This document shows, piece after piece, positions 49,072-58,593 of a stretch of DNA of 64,000 nucleotides (the first letter of the stretch is position 1; each line of letters opens with the position of its first letter). The translations under genes were made by a program, and so were the position numbers. The notes under the pieces were generated by a model that worked only from the letters and a program-made list of their open reading frames with translations, was not told the DNA's origin and made no database searches. Source of the DNA: Mycobacterium sp. (GTDB lineage Bacteria; Actinomycetota; Actinomycetes; Mycobacteriales; Mycobacteriaceae); assembly GCF_025965855.1 (NCBI RefSeq), contig NZ_JAOPWB010000162.1, positions 1 through 64,000 on the forward strand. Direction: 5' to 3'.

Positions 49072-50091
49072 GTGGTGATTGACGCGACCAGTGAAAGGGG
49101 CGGTGGAAGCGACGGCCTGTGCGGTGTGGTCGCAATCGGTGCCTCGGCGGGCGGCGTCGAAGCGCTCTCGCGTTTGGCCGCCGGTCTATCGGCGGATTTG
49201 CCGTACGCCTACTTGATCGTGCTGCACGTCCCACCCGGTGCGCCGAGCGTCCTGGCTCGGATCGTCAACCGCAGCGGCCCGCTGCCCGCGGTCGCCGCCG
49301 AGGACGGCGCGGCGCTGAAGCCCGGCCATATCTACGTCAGCGTTCCGGATCGCCATGTGCTGGTCGCCGACCATCGGGTGATGTTGTCACAGGGACCGAC
49401 CGAGAACGGGCATCGCCCCGCGATCAACGCTCTGTTCCGCTCGGTAGCCGTGGCATTCGGCCGCCGCGCGGTCGGGGTGTTGCTGTCGGGCGTGCTCGAC
49501 GATGGCGTGCTGGGCTTGGCCGCGATCCGCTCGCGCGGCGGCACCACCATCGGCCAGTCCCCGGAGGACGCGGTGTTCGCGGCGCTGCCGACCAACGCGC
49601 GCGACGCCGGCGTGCTGGATCGGCAGGTCGGGGCGGCCGAGGTCGGCGCGGTCCTCAAAGAGCTCGCCCAGAAAGAAATCGAGGACCGGACCATGGAACC
49701 CGACGCGGCGCTGGACCTGGAGAACCGTATCGCGATGACCTCCCGGTTTTCGACCGACTTCGACACCCGACAACTCGGCGCGCCGTCGGGATACACGTGC
49801 CCCGACTGCAATGGCTCGCTGATCTCGATCAGCGAGGGCCACTTCCGCTGCCACGTCGGCCATCCCTGGACGGCGGATGCCTTGCTCGCCGCGCGGGACG
49901 AGGAGGTTGAGGGCGCGCTGCGCAGCCTGCAAGAAGAGGCCGAATTGGCCCGGCAACTCGTCGAAAAGGCCGGTCCCGGCCTACTCTCGCGGCACTACAG
50001 CCGCCTGGCCGAGGAAAGCGAACGGGCGCTGGGCGTGCTCAGCGGCCGGCTCGCGGCCCATTCCCCTCGTCGCGGTGATGCCGGTGGATGA
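49072..50091 (+). CDS. CheB-type methylesterase domain protein with C-terminal zinc-ribbon region
   Basis: VVAIGASAGGVEALSRLA, LIVLHVPP, LLSGVLDDGVLGLAAI (S/H/D triad); YTCPDCNGSLISISEGHFRCHVGH; no receiver domain. Confidence 0.85.
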   Translation: MVIDATSERGGGSDGLCGVVAIGASAGGVEALSRLAAGLSADLPYAYLIVLHVPPGAPSVLARIVNRSGPLPAVAAEDGAALKPGHIYVSVPDRHVLVADHRVMLSQGPTENGHRPAINALFRSVAVAFGRRAVGVLLSGVLDDGVLGLAAIRSRGGTTIGQSPEDAVFAALPTNARDAGVLDRQVGAAEVGAVLKELAQKEIEDRTMEPDAALDLENRIAMTSRFSTDFDTRQLGAPSGYTCPDCNGSLISISEGHFRCHVGHPWTADALLAARDEEVEGALRSLQEEAELARQLVEKAGPGLLSRHYSRLAEESERALGVLSGRLAAHSPRRGDAGG

Positions 50092-50842
50092 ACCCGGGGC
50101 GGCCATCCGGATCGACGCGGCACCTCAGCAGGATGTACCGATCCTGGTGATGGGCGGTGTGCTGGACAGCTCGACGTACCGAACGGTCCGCGACACCATG
50201 ATCAAGGCCGCCCTCGACGAGCCGCGGGCGGTGATCGCGGATGTCAACCGCCTGTCCGTGCCGTCCGCGTCGGCGTGGATGGTATTCACCAGCGCCCGCT
50301 GGCACGTGAGTACCTGGCCGGACGTTCCAATCCTGCTGGTGTGCGAGCATCCGGACGTTCGTCGAGCGGTCGCCGCCGTCGGTGTGACCCGATACGTGCC
50401 GGTGCACGCCAACCGCGAGTTGGCGCTCGACGCCGTCCGGGGCCAGGCGGTAGCCGTCCGGCGGCGGGCGCGCACCAACCTCCCGGCCAGCAGGGTCAGC
50501 GTCGGACTGGCCCGAGCCATGGTCAACGACTGGCTCATCCGGTGGGAAATGCAGGACCTGATCCCGCTCGCGACAACGGTAGCGACGGTTTTCGTCGAGA
50601 ACGCGCTCGACCATACTCACAGCGAGCCGGTGCTGATCGTCGAGAGCTATCGCGACTCCGTCACAGTCGCGGTGGAGGACGGCAGCGACAGCCTGCCGGG
50701 CCGGCACGAAGATCCCGATCGCGGCGCCGAAATCGTGTCCGGCTTGGCCATCGTTTCGGCGCTGAGCCGGATGTGGGGCGCCATCCCGACGCCCTCGGGC
50801 AAGACGGTGTGGGCACTGGTCGGTCGCGAAAATCGGCTCTAG
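50078..50842 (+). CDS. STAS-like / HATPase (anti-sigma-type) regulatory protein
   Basis: ATG 50078; VPILVMGGVLDSSTYRTVRDTMIKAAL...VIADVNRLSVPSASAWMVF; VATVFVENALDHTHSEPVLIVESYRDSVTVAVEDGS. Confidence 0.72.
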   Translation: MPVDEPGAAIRIDAAPQQDVPILVMGGVLDSSTYRTVRDTMIKAALDEPRAVIADVNRLSVPSASAWMVFTSARWHVSTWPDVPILLVCEHPDVRRAVAAVGVTRYVPVHANRELALDAVRGQAVAVRRRARTNLPASRVSVGLARAMVNDWLIRWEMQDLIPLATTVATVFVENALDHTHSEPVLIVESYRDSVTVAVEDGSDSLPGRHEDPDRGAEIVSGLAIVSALSRMWGAIPTPSGKTVWALVGRENRL

Positions 50843-50896
50843 CGGCGCGAGTAGTGTTCGAGTCCTTAAGCGAACGCTCTTTCGAACGGGACGTTT

Positions 50897-52738
50897 ATGG
50901 ACGGCACGACTGACGAGGCCTTCGAAGCCTTGTTACACTATATGCGGGATTCCCGCGGCTTCGACTTCACGGGCTACAAGCGCACGTCGCTGATGCGCCG
51001 GGTCCGGCACCGGATGGATCAGGCCGGCTACACCACCTTCGAGGAGTACCTCGACGTTCTGCAGGCCAGCTCGGACGAGTTCGCGTCGCTGTTCAACACC
51101 ATCCTCATCAACGTCACCGCGTTCTTCCGGGACCCGGAGGCCTGGGAATTCGTCAGGGCCGAGGTCATTCCGCGGATGCTGGCCGAGCGCGGACCCGGCG
51201 ACCCGATCCGGGTGTGGAGCGCGGGATGTGCGTCCGGGCAGGAGGCCTACACGCTGGCCATGCTGCTTGCCGAGGCCCTGGGCCCCGACGCGTTCCGGCA
51301 GCGGATCAAGATCTATGCCACCGACATCGACGAGGAGGCGCTCACCGAGGCGCGCGCGGCGTCCTACGACGCCAAGGCCGTCGACTCGGTGCCCGAAGAC
51401 CTGCTTGCGCGCTATTTCGAACAGGTCAACGGTCGCTACATTTTCCACAAGGATCTGCGCCGCGCGGTCATCTTCGGCCGCAACGACCTTGTCAAGGACG
51501 CGCCGATCTCGCGCGTCGATCTGCTGGCGTGCCGCAACACCCTGATGTATCTCAACGCCGAGACGCAGCGAAACGTATTGGGGCGCCTACGTTTCGCGCT
51601 TGCGCCCCAGGGCACGCTGTTCCTCGGGCACGCCGAGATGTTGTTGAGCCACAGCGAACGCTACGCGCCGTTGAGCCTCAAGAATCGGATCTTCCGCAAG
51701 TTCGCCGGGGCCCGGGGCATGGTGGATCCCTACGATCCGGCCGCCGCATTCTACGAACGCCACGGCGACCTGCCCGGCTTGACCACGGTGCGCGACTTGG
51801 CTTTTCGCGCCAGCCCGGTCGCCCAGATCGTGATCACCGGCGAGGACACCGTCGCGATGATCAACCAGCAGGCCGAAAGCGTCTTCGGCCTCTCGGCGCG
51901 CGACATCGGCCGGCTACTGGGTGATCTCGAAGTGTCCTACCGCCCGCTCGAGCTGCGCGCCTACCTGGAACAGGCCAAGGTGGAGCGGCGATCGACCCGG
52001 ATTCCCGACGTCAAATGGCAGCGACCCGCTGCCGAGACGGTGTGGTTCGAGATCCACGTCAATCCGCTCGTCGACGCCGAGAACGGCCTGCTTGGCGTGT
52101 CGATCGTGTTCTTCGACGTCACCGCGACGCGTGCCCTCCTCGACAAGGTCGTGGATACCAACCGCCAGCTCGAGGCCGCATACGAAGAGCTGCAATCCAC
52201 AAACGAGGAGCTCGAGACGACCAACGAGGAACTGCAGTCCACGGTGGAGGAGCTCGAGACGACCAACGAGGAACTGCAGTCCACCAACGAAGAGCTCGAG
52301 ACGATGAACGAGGAGCTGCAGTCCACCAACGACGAACTGCACACCATCAACGGCACGCTGCATGAACGCAGCGTGGAACTGGACAACGCCAAGAATTTCC
52401 TGGATTCGCTGATCAGCTCGGTTCAGCTGGGGATGGTCGTGGTGGACCGGGAGATGCGGGTGGTGGTGTGGAACCGCGGATGCGAAGACCTGTGGGGGCT
52501 GAGGGCCGACGAGACGACGGGAACCCGGTTGACCGAGCTGGATATCGGGCTGCCGCTGGACGGCGTGCGGCCCTTGATCGGCAACGCGTTCGTCGATCCC
52601 GACAGCTCCGGCGAAGCGGTGGTGGACGCGGTCAACCGCCGCGGCCGCCCGGCTCGGATACGGGTCGTGTGCACTTCTTTTCGGTCGAGCCTGGGAACCG
52701 TCGGCGGTGCACTGTTGCTGATGGAGGTCTTGGGCTGA
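50897..52738 (+). CDS. CheR-type methyltransferase with PAS domains and long coiled coil
   Basis: FTGYKRTSLMRRVRHRMDQAGY...NVTAFFRDPEAWEF...VWSAGCASGQEAYTLAMLLAEAL...ISRVDLLACRNTLMYLN; PAS regions; repeated EELQSTNEELETTN. Confidence 0.9.
   Translation: MDGTTDEAFEALLHYMRDSRGFDFTGYKRTSLMRRVRHRMDQAGYTTFEEYLDVLQASSDEFASLFNTILINVTAFFRDPEAWEFVRAEVIPRMLAERGPGDPIRVWSAGCASGQEAYTLAMLLAEALGPDAFRQRIKIYATDIDEEALTEARAASYDAKAVDSVPEDLLARYFEQVNGRYIFHKDLRRAVIFGRNDLVKDAPISRVDLLACRNTLMYLNAETQRNVLGRLRFALAPQGTLFLGHAEMLLSHSERYAPLSLKNRIFRKFAGARGMVDPYDPAAAFYERHGDLPGLTTVRDLAFRASPVAQIVITGEDTVAMINQQAESVFGLSARDIGRLLGDLEVSYRPLELRAYLEQAKVERRSTRIPDVKWQRPAAETVWFEIHVNPLVDAENGLLGVSIVFFDVTATRALLDKVVDTNRQLEAAYEELQSTNEELETTNEELQSTVEELETTNEELQSTNEELETMNEELQSTNDELHTINGTLHERSVELDNAKNFLDSLISSVQLGMVVVDREMRVVVWNRGCEDLWGLRADETTGTRLTELDIGLPLDGVRPLIGNAFVDPDSSGEAVVDAVNRRGRPARIRVVCTSFRSSLGTVGGALLLMEVLG
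52190..52345 (+). repeat. 42-nt period tandem repeat encoding ELETTNEELQST(V/N)E coiled-coil units
   Basis: gaggagctcgagacgaccaacgaggaactgcagtccac recurs with near identity. Confidence 0.85.
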
Positions 52739-52763
52739 GCCGGGGCTTAGCGCGGCGGCGCGG

Positions 52764-53696
52764 TCACTGCCCCCACCGCGCGGCCGCCTCTTCGGCCGCT
52801 TGGTGAGCCAGTTGCGCGCGGCGCAGAGACTCCGCGGCGCGGCGTCGCGCCGCGGCCACCGTCTGTTTGCTGGCACCGAATCCCGCGGACAGATCCTGGT
52901 GTCTGCGCCGAAGTTCGGCCGCGCGCAGCCGTGCCAGTTCGGCGCGACTGGCGGCGCTGTCCGCCGAGTGGTTCGGGGATAGCCCCGTAAGACCGTCGCG
53001 CTGTGCGGCGGGCGCGTCGCCGGCGTTCCCCTCCGCCGGACATTGTCCCAACGATCCCGGCGGTATCTCCCGGCTCTCGCCGCGCGGCCGCGGCTTGGGT
53101 GGCGGCGCTCCGGCGACGATGTCGGCGAGGACATGCCCAATCTCGTAAATCGGCAACACCAGATCGGCGCCGGCTCGTGCGGCCGCGATCGGCATCGAGG
53201 CGTACTGGGCGGTGTCCGGGCTTTGTGCGATGACGATGGCGCCGGCCCGCTTCATCGCGACGGTGCCGACCGCGCCGTCTTGCCCGGAACCCGACAATAC
53301 GACCGCCACACCCCGTGTTCCGTACGACTTCGCCACCGACGCCAGCAGCACGTCGAAGCGCTGCTCGTTGTGGGGCTTCGCCTCCCGCAGGCGACAGCGG
53401 CCGTCCGGCGTCAATTCCAGGTGCACCCCGGGCGGACACGCGATCACCTCACCCGGGGCGACGGCCTGCCCGTCTTCCGCCCAGCTGACCCGATGGGGCG
53501 TTTGTCTGCCCAGGATCGTCGGTAGCACGCTGCTCAGGCCGCCGAGGTGTTGCTGCACGACGACGGCGGCGGGAAACTCCGCCGGCAAGTCGCGCAAGAC
53601 GATGGACAAGGCGTCCAAGCCGCCCGCCGACGCCAGCAGCACGACCAGCTCGATCGCCGGCCGCGGTTCGTCGGTCGTCATGTCCTCAGTGTCCAC
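52764..53696 (-). CDS. CheB-type methylesterase domain protein
   Basis: VVLLASAGGLDALSIVLRDLPAEFPAAVVVQQHLGG...VVLSGSGQDGAVGTVAMKRAGAIVIAQSPDTAQYASMP; no receiver domain. Confidence 0.85.
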   Translation of the reverse strand: MDTEDMTTDEPRPAIELVVLLASAGGLDALSIVLRDLPAEFPAAVVVQQHLGGLSSVLPTILGRQTPHRVSWAEDGQAVAPGEVIACPPGVHLELTPDGRCRLREAKPHNEQRFDVLLASVAKSYGTRGVAVVLSGSGQDGAVGTVAMKRAGAIVIAQSPDTAQYASMPIAAARAGADLVLPIYEIGHVLADIVAGAPPPKPRPRGESREIPPGSLGQCPAEGNAGDAPAAQRDGLTGLSPNHSADSAASRAELARLRAAELRRRHQDLSAGFGASKQTVAAARRRAAESLRRAQLAHQAAEEAAARWGQ

Positions 53697-53789
53697 CCGC
53701 GCGCGCCCGCAGCACAGTTCGGCGACGCCGCGCGAAAGAGATCCGCTATGCGAAACACCAGGCCGCTGAACGAAGAGCGCGGGGGCGGC

Positions 53790-53814
53790 GTTTCGTTTCT
53801 GTCGGGCGGGGTAA
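53790..53814 (+). promoter_or_regulatory. SigF-type promoter GTTT-N15-GGGTAA upstream of GT4 gene
   Basis: Exact match 46 nt upstream of GTG 53861. Confidence 0.55.
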
Positions 53815-53860
53815 CAACTTCTTGGCTGGGCGTAGCGCGCGTTAGAAGGGAGCCGCCGTT

Positions 53861-55045
53861 GTGAAGATCGCCATTGTCACCGGTGACGACCTCGTCGGAG
53901 ATGACCCCCAGCGACTTTGTGCCGCGCTCGCGGCCCAAGGCCATGAGGCGACTGCCTACGTCAGGGGACAAGGCCGGCGACCCGTGGGGTTGAGCGCCGA
54001 CGGGGACTACCGAGCCCGCTCGATCCACATCGGCCCCCGCGCTGCCGCGCCGGTCGAGGCGGTGTTGCCGTATGTCGGGGAGTGGGCAGTCGCGCTGGAG
54101 CGCCTGTGGTCATCCGAACAGCCTGACGTCGTGCACGCATACGGCTGGCTGGGCGGGTTGGCCGCCCAGCTTGCCGCGCGACGGCAGCGGATACCGATCA
54201 TGCAAAGCTTCCAGGGCCTCGCGGCGACGTCGCGCGCCCACTCTGTTGGCGGCCCGCACCGAGACAGCGAACGCGAGCGTATCGAGCCGCTCTTGGTGCG
54301 CAGCGCCACGTGGGTGACCGGCGAGTGCACAGCCGATGTGAACGTGCTGGCCCGGTTACGCCACGGTCGCGCTCGAGTGTCCGCTCTGTGCAGCGGCGTC
54401 GATGTCGGGCGATTCTGCCCGGTGGGCCCCGCGGTTGCTCGCGATGGCCTGCATCGCATCCTCTGCGTCGCACCAAATCCCTTGGAATCCAATGGGTTTG
54501 ATATCGCCATTCGCGCGCTGCCCAGGGTCGCGGCGGCAGAGCTTGTGATCGCCGAAACCGCCGCCAGCGAACCCGGCCACGACCAGGCGCGGGCCCGGCT
54601 CGAACGCCTCGCCACCGAGTTGGGGGTGGCCGACCGGGTCCGCTTTGCGGGCGCGATCGGCGATGACGAGCTGCCATTGCTGCTGCGATCCGCCGACGTG
54701 GTCGCGTGCACACCCCGGCAGCCGTCGCGGGCGACCCCGGTGTTACAGGCCATGGCCAGCGGAGTGGCCGTGGTCGCGCTCCCCGTCGGTGTCCTGACCG
54801 ACGTGGTCGTGGACGCCGTCACCGGACTGGTGCTGTCGCGACAAAGTCCGGCCGCAGTGGCCGTGGCGTTGAGAAGCCTTCTGGCGCAGAGCTTTCAGTG
54901 TGACAGCATGGGTGCGGCGGGCCGGAGCCGGGCGGTGTCGCGCTTCTCCTGGGACCGGATCGCGCTCGACTCGTTAAACGTCTATCGACAGCTCCTGTCG
55001 CTGCGCAGCGACCGACGAGAGCTGCAGTCGACGAAGAGACGGTGA
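53861..55045 (+). CDS. glycosyltransferase family 4
   Basis: PDVVHAYGWLGGLAAQLAARRQRIPIMQSFQG...LCSGVDVGRFCP...[40 protein letters not shown]. Confidence 0.82.
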   Translation: MKIAIVTGDDLVGDDPQRLCAALAAQGHEATAYVRGQGRRPVGLSADGDYRARSIHIGPRAAAPVEAVLPYVGEWAVALERLWSSEQPDVVHAYGWLGGLAAQLAARRQRIPIMQSFQGLAATSRAHSVGGPHRDSERERIEPLLVRSATWVTGECTADVNVLARLRHGRARVSALCSGVDVGRFCPVGPAVARDGLHRILCVAPNPLESNGFDIAIRALPRVAAAELVIAETAASEPGHDQARARLERLATELGVADRVRFAGAIGDDELPLLLRSADVVACTPRQPSRATPVLQAMASGVAVVALPVGVLTDVVVDAVTGLVLSRQSPAAVAVALRSLLAQSFQCDSMGAAGRSRAVSRFSWDRIALDSLNVYRQLLSLRSDRRELQSTKRR

Positions 55046-55060
55046 GGTAACGGGCCTGCC

Positions 55061-56116
55061 ATGACGACGACCATGCCGAGCATCACGGAGGACGCGTCGC
55101 CCGACGCGATCCAGGTCGAATTGAGCCCCGCCCGTGACGCCGTCGCGCGCGACCTCGGGCCGGCCCGAAACACGGCCGCGGTTCGGTACGAGCAATTCCG
55201 CACCGTAGAGCCGGAGGCTGCGCGCCGGTTTTTTGCCCGTGCCTACGCGCCGGGCTGGGGCGTCAGCGGGCTCACAAGCCGCTCGTCCGTGACCCATGGG
55301 CGCTGCGCGGCGGGTTCGATGGCGGTCGACGAGGTGCTGATTCAGGGCCCATCGGTCTTCGAAATCCCTTCCGGCGAAACCGTTGTCGTGATTCAACCCC
55401 GGTCGGGAGCGCTGACCGTGCGGGGTGCTCCCTTGCCGAATGTGGATTGCCCCGTCCTGATCGCTCACGGGATGTCGTGTGCGCTGCGGGTGAACGGCGC
55501 GCGCTTCGATGTGGTGACCGTCCCGGCGGACGCGCTGCAAAAGGTCGCCGCGGACTGGCAGGCGCCGCTGTCGAAGCACATCCGGTTCCTGAATTGGCGC
55601 CCGATCTCGCGCGGCGCCGTGCGCGCGTGGCATCGAGCGCTGGATTACGTGACCGCCACCTTGGCCGTCCCGGACACCGCCCAGCAGCCGATGATCGTGG
55701 CGGCGATGGCTCCTTTGCTGGCCGGCGCGCTGCTTGAGTGCTACCCGTCCAACGTGACCGAACAGCACGTGGCAGGTGACCCGTCGTTGCCGGAAACGCT
55801 GAAGGACGCGGTGGCCTTCATCCACCGGCATGCCGCCGACGACGTGAGCATCAACGACATCGCGACGGCCGTACACCTGACCCCGAGGGCGGTGCAGTAC
55901 CTGTTCCGGCGCCAGCTAGATACCACCCCCACCGAGTACATGCGTCGCGTCCGGCTACACCGCGTGCACCAAGAGCTGATCGCCGGGGAGCGCGCTACCA
56001 CCACCGTGGCCGAAATCGCGCGGCGTTGGGGCTTCGCACACACCGGCCGGTTCGCGGTGCTGTATCGACAGACCTACGGCCAGAGCCCCCACACCACGCT
56101 CAACCCGGTGATGTAG
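55061..56116 (+). CDS. AraC family transcriptional regulator
   Basis: C-terminal HTH: DVSINDIATAVHLTPRAVQYLFRRQLDTTPTEYMRRVRLHRVHQELIAG...TVAEIARRWGFAHTGRFAVLYRQTYGQSPHTTL. Confidence 0.9.
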   Translation: MTTTMPSITEDASPDAIQVELSPARDAVARDLGPARNTAAVRYEQFRTVEPEAARRFFARAYAPGWGVSGLTSRSSVTHGRCAAGSMAVDEVLIQGPSVFEIPSGETVVVIQPRSGALTVRGAPLPNVDCPVLIAHGMSCALRVNGARFDVVTVPADALQKVAADWQAPLSKHIRFLNWRPISRGAVRAWHRALDYVTATLAVPDTAQQPMIVAAMAPLLAGALLECYPSNVTEQHVAGDPSLPETLKDAVAFIHRHAADDVSINDIATAVHLTPRAVQYLFRRQLDTTPTEYMRRVRLHRVHQELIAGERATTTVAEIARRWGFAHTGRFAVLYRQTYGQSPHTTLNPVM

Positions 56117-56122
56117 CGGCTC

Positions 56123-57478
56123 TCACCCACTCAACCGGTGCATCAATTGGCCGGCGGCGTATCGGCCGCTGGCCATGGCGCCGGTCGCGGTGGACGGATT
56201 GTCGACGCCGACGGCCTCACCCGCCAGGTAAAGCCGGTCGTCGATCGGTTCCTGCAGCCGGCGCCGATCGTTCAGGCCGGAACCGGGCGCGTGGAACGAG
56301 TAGGAGCCGAGCGCGTAGGGGTCGACCGTCCACTTCGACGTGCGCACTTGCAGCGGGGAGATGTCCCCGCCGAACAGCTGGCGCGCGATGGGCAGGGCGC
56401 CGGCGATCAGGTCGGCGGGCGCGGCCGACTCCACCCACCGGCCGCGCTCACCGGCGTTGAACGCCAACACGATTGGACCCGCGGTGCTGGGCAGGGTGAA
56501 CCATTGTGACCAAACTCCCGGCTCGCTGCCGATGTACTGATAAAAGGCGTTCTCCACGCCCCACGTTCGCCGGTCGAAGCGAAAGTAGCTCTTGGACAGC
56601 ACGCCGAATCCCAGCGCTTGCACGGCCCGGCTATGTTCGTCCGGAAGGGGCGGGTCGAAGGCGATCGCGCCGGATTTGAGAACCCCAAGGGGAACGGTGA
56701 CGATCGCCGCGGGTCCCTCGAACGACCGGTCGCCGGCCCGCACGACGACTGAGGCGTCGCGTCGCGCGATCGCGGTCACCGGCGTCTTCAGCCGGATCTG
56801 GAGGCCGTCGGCAAGGATGCGCGGCAGCGCGTCGTAGCCGCTGATGACGACGTCCTGGTCGCCCTCCGCGTACTCGCCATGGTCAAATGTGTTGGCGGAC
56901 AGTTGATCCACGCCGGCAGCGTATTCGTCCTCGATCTCGGCGGTGAGATAAAAAGCCAATTGGGCGCGGTCGGGATCGGAAAGCCCCGCGCGGGTCGCCG
57001 CGGCGTCGACGGCGGCGCCGAGACTCCCGTCGTCGACGCGGCCGCGCGCCCGTTTTACGAAGGTGCGCCAGGTTTGCGGGTCGTAGGCCAGCGGCGGGAG
57101 CCGTGGATCGACCGCAAGCTTGGCCCATCCGTAGTAGTCGGTCGGGGCGAGCTGTGCGCGCGCCTTTTGCGCGAGCTCCATCAGCGGATTGTCCGTCGTG
57201 CCATGGATCCAGGACGCGCCCATCTCGAGCGGTGCGCCCCAGTCGCGGTTGGTGTACACCCGGCCGCCGATGCGGTCACGGGCCTCGATGACGCGCACCG
57301 GCCATCCCGCGTCGGCAAGGCTGCGTGCCGCGGACAGGCCGGCCATGCCGGCGCCGACGATGAGCACCGCCTTGGTGTCCGGCGGGGGCGGGGGACCCGA
57401 CGCGCAGGCGGCCGCCAGCCCGCCGCCGACGAGGCTCGCCGTGGCCGCGAAGAACTCCCGACGGGACATCGGGTACAC
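56123..57478 (-). CDS. flavin-containing amine oxidase, Tat-type lipoprotein signal
   Basis: MSRREFFAATASLVGGGLAAAC then VLIVGAGMAGLSAARSLADAGWPVRVIEARDRIGGRVYTN. Confidence 0.9.
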   Translation of the reverse strand: MYPMSRREFFAATASLVGGGLAAACASGPPPPPDTKAVLIVGAGMAGLSAARSLADAGWPVRVIEARDRIGGRVYTNRDWGAPLEMGASWIHGTTDNPLMELAQKARAQLAPTDYYGWAKLAVDPRLPPLAYDPQTWRTFVKRARGRVDDGSLGAAVDAAATRAGLSDPDRAQLAFYLTAEIEDEYAAGVDQLSANTFDHGEYAEGDQDVVISGYDALPRILADGLQIRLKTPVTAIARRDASVVVRAGDRSFEGPAAIVTVPLGVLKSGAIAFDPPLPDEHSRAVQALGFGVLSKSYFRFDRRTWGVENAFYQYIGSEPGVWSQWFTLPSTAGPIVLAFNAGERGRWVESAAPADLIAGALPIARQLFGGDISPLQVRTSKWTVDPYALGSYSFHAPGSGLNDRRRLQEPIDDRLYLAGEAVGVDNPSTATGAMASGRYAAGQLMHRLSG

Positions 57479-57627
57479 GGCTGTCAGCGTCTCACAAGTT
57501 GTTGGACGATCGTGCCCGAATTCGTGGCGTGTAATGCGCCGTTTTCACCAGTTCGTCGTTGAGTTGCGGCTACACTCGCGTACATCCGGAGTGCGGCGAC
57601 GGGGCCGCGTTCGAAGGGGGAGCGGCG

Positions 57628-58593
57628 ATGAATGCTGGGCGATCGACTCGCACAACTGACCGGCTTCCCGACGAACTGCCGCCAAGCCGCACCCTGACCG
57701 TGCGCGCGGGCGACGGAACCCCGCTGCACACGCAGGTTTTCGGGCCACCCGAGGGTTATCCGATTGTGCTCACACACGGCATCACCTGCGCGATCCGGGC
57801 CTGGGTTCACCAGATCTCCGACCTGGCCGCCGATTACCGGGTCATCGCATTCGACCATCGCGGCCACGGACGAAGCGGCGTCCCGCGGCGCGGCGGCTAT
57901 AGCCTGAAACACCTTGCGTCGGACCTGGATTCGGTGCTCGAAGCGACCTTGGCGCCGCGTGAGCGAGCGGTGCTGGCCGGGCACTCGATGGGCGGGATCA
58001 CCATCGCCGCCTGGTCGGCGCACTACCGCCAACAGGTTCATCGGCGCGCCGACGCCGTCGCGCTGATCAACACCACCACCGGGGATCTGGTGCGCAGGGT
58101 GAAACTGTTGTCGGTGCCGCGCGAGCTGTCAGCGGCGCGAGTCCTGGCGGGGCGCGGCCTGGTCACCGCGTTCGGCGGGTTTCCCCTGCCCTCCGCGGCC
58201 CGGATCCCGAGCCGCTACGTGGTCGCGACGCTGGCGGTCGGCAAGGACGCCGACCCGGGCGCCGGCCGGGTCGTCTACGAGCTGTTCGCGCAGACGTCGC
58301 CCGCCGGGCGCGGCGGCTGCGCGAAGATGCTTGTCGATGCGTTGGGGTCGCGGTATCTCGAATTGGACGGGTTGACGGTGCCGACCCTGGTCATCGGCAG
58401 CGAGCGCGATCGCCTCACCCCGCTCAGCCAGTCCCGCAGGATCGCCCGCACCGCGCCCAACGTCGTCGGCCTGGTCGAGCTGCCCGGCGGCCACTGCTCG
58501 ATGCTGGAACAGCCGCGCGAGGTAAACCGGCACCTGCGGGCCCTGGTGGAATCGGTGACCCACGGTGTGCGGGTGCGCCGGATCAGCTCATAG
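57628..58593 (+). CDS. alpha/beta hydrolase
   Basis: [15 protein letters not shown]...[11 protein letters not shown]...[15 protein letters not shown]. Confidence 0.9.
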   Translation: MNAGRSTRTTDRLPDELPPSRTLTVRAGDGTPLHTQVFGPPEGYPIVLTHGITCAIRAWVHQISDLAADYRVIAFDHRGHGRSGVPRRGGYSLKHLASDLDSVLEATLAPRERAVLAGHSMGGITIAAWSAHYRQQVHRRADAVALINTTTGDLVRRVKLLSVPRELSAARVLAGRGLVTAFGGFPLPSAARIPSRYVVATLAVGKDADPGAGRVVYELFAQTSPAGRGGCAKMLVDALGSRYLELDGLTVPTLVIGSERDRLTPLSQSRRIARTAPNVVGLVELPGGHCSMLEQPREVNRHLRALVESVTHGVRVRRISS

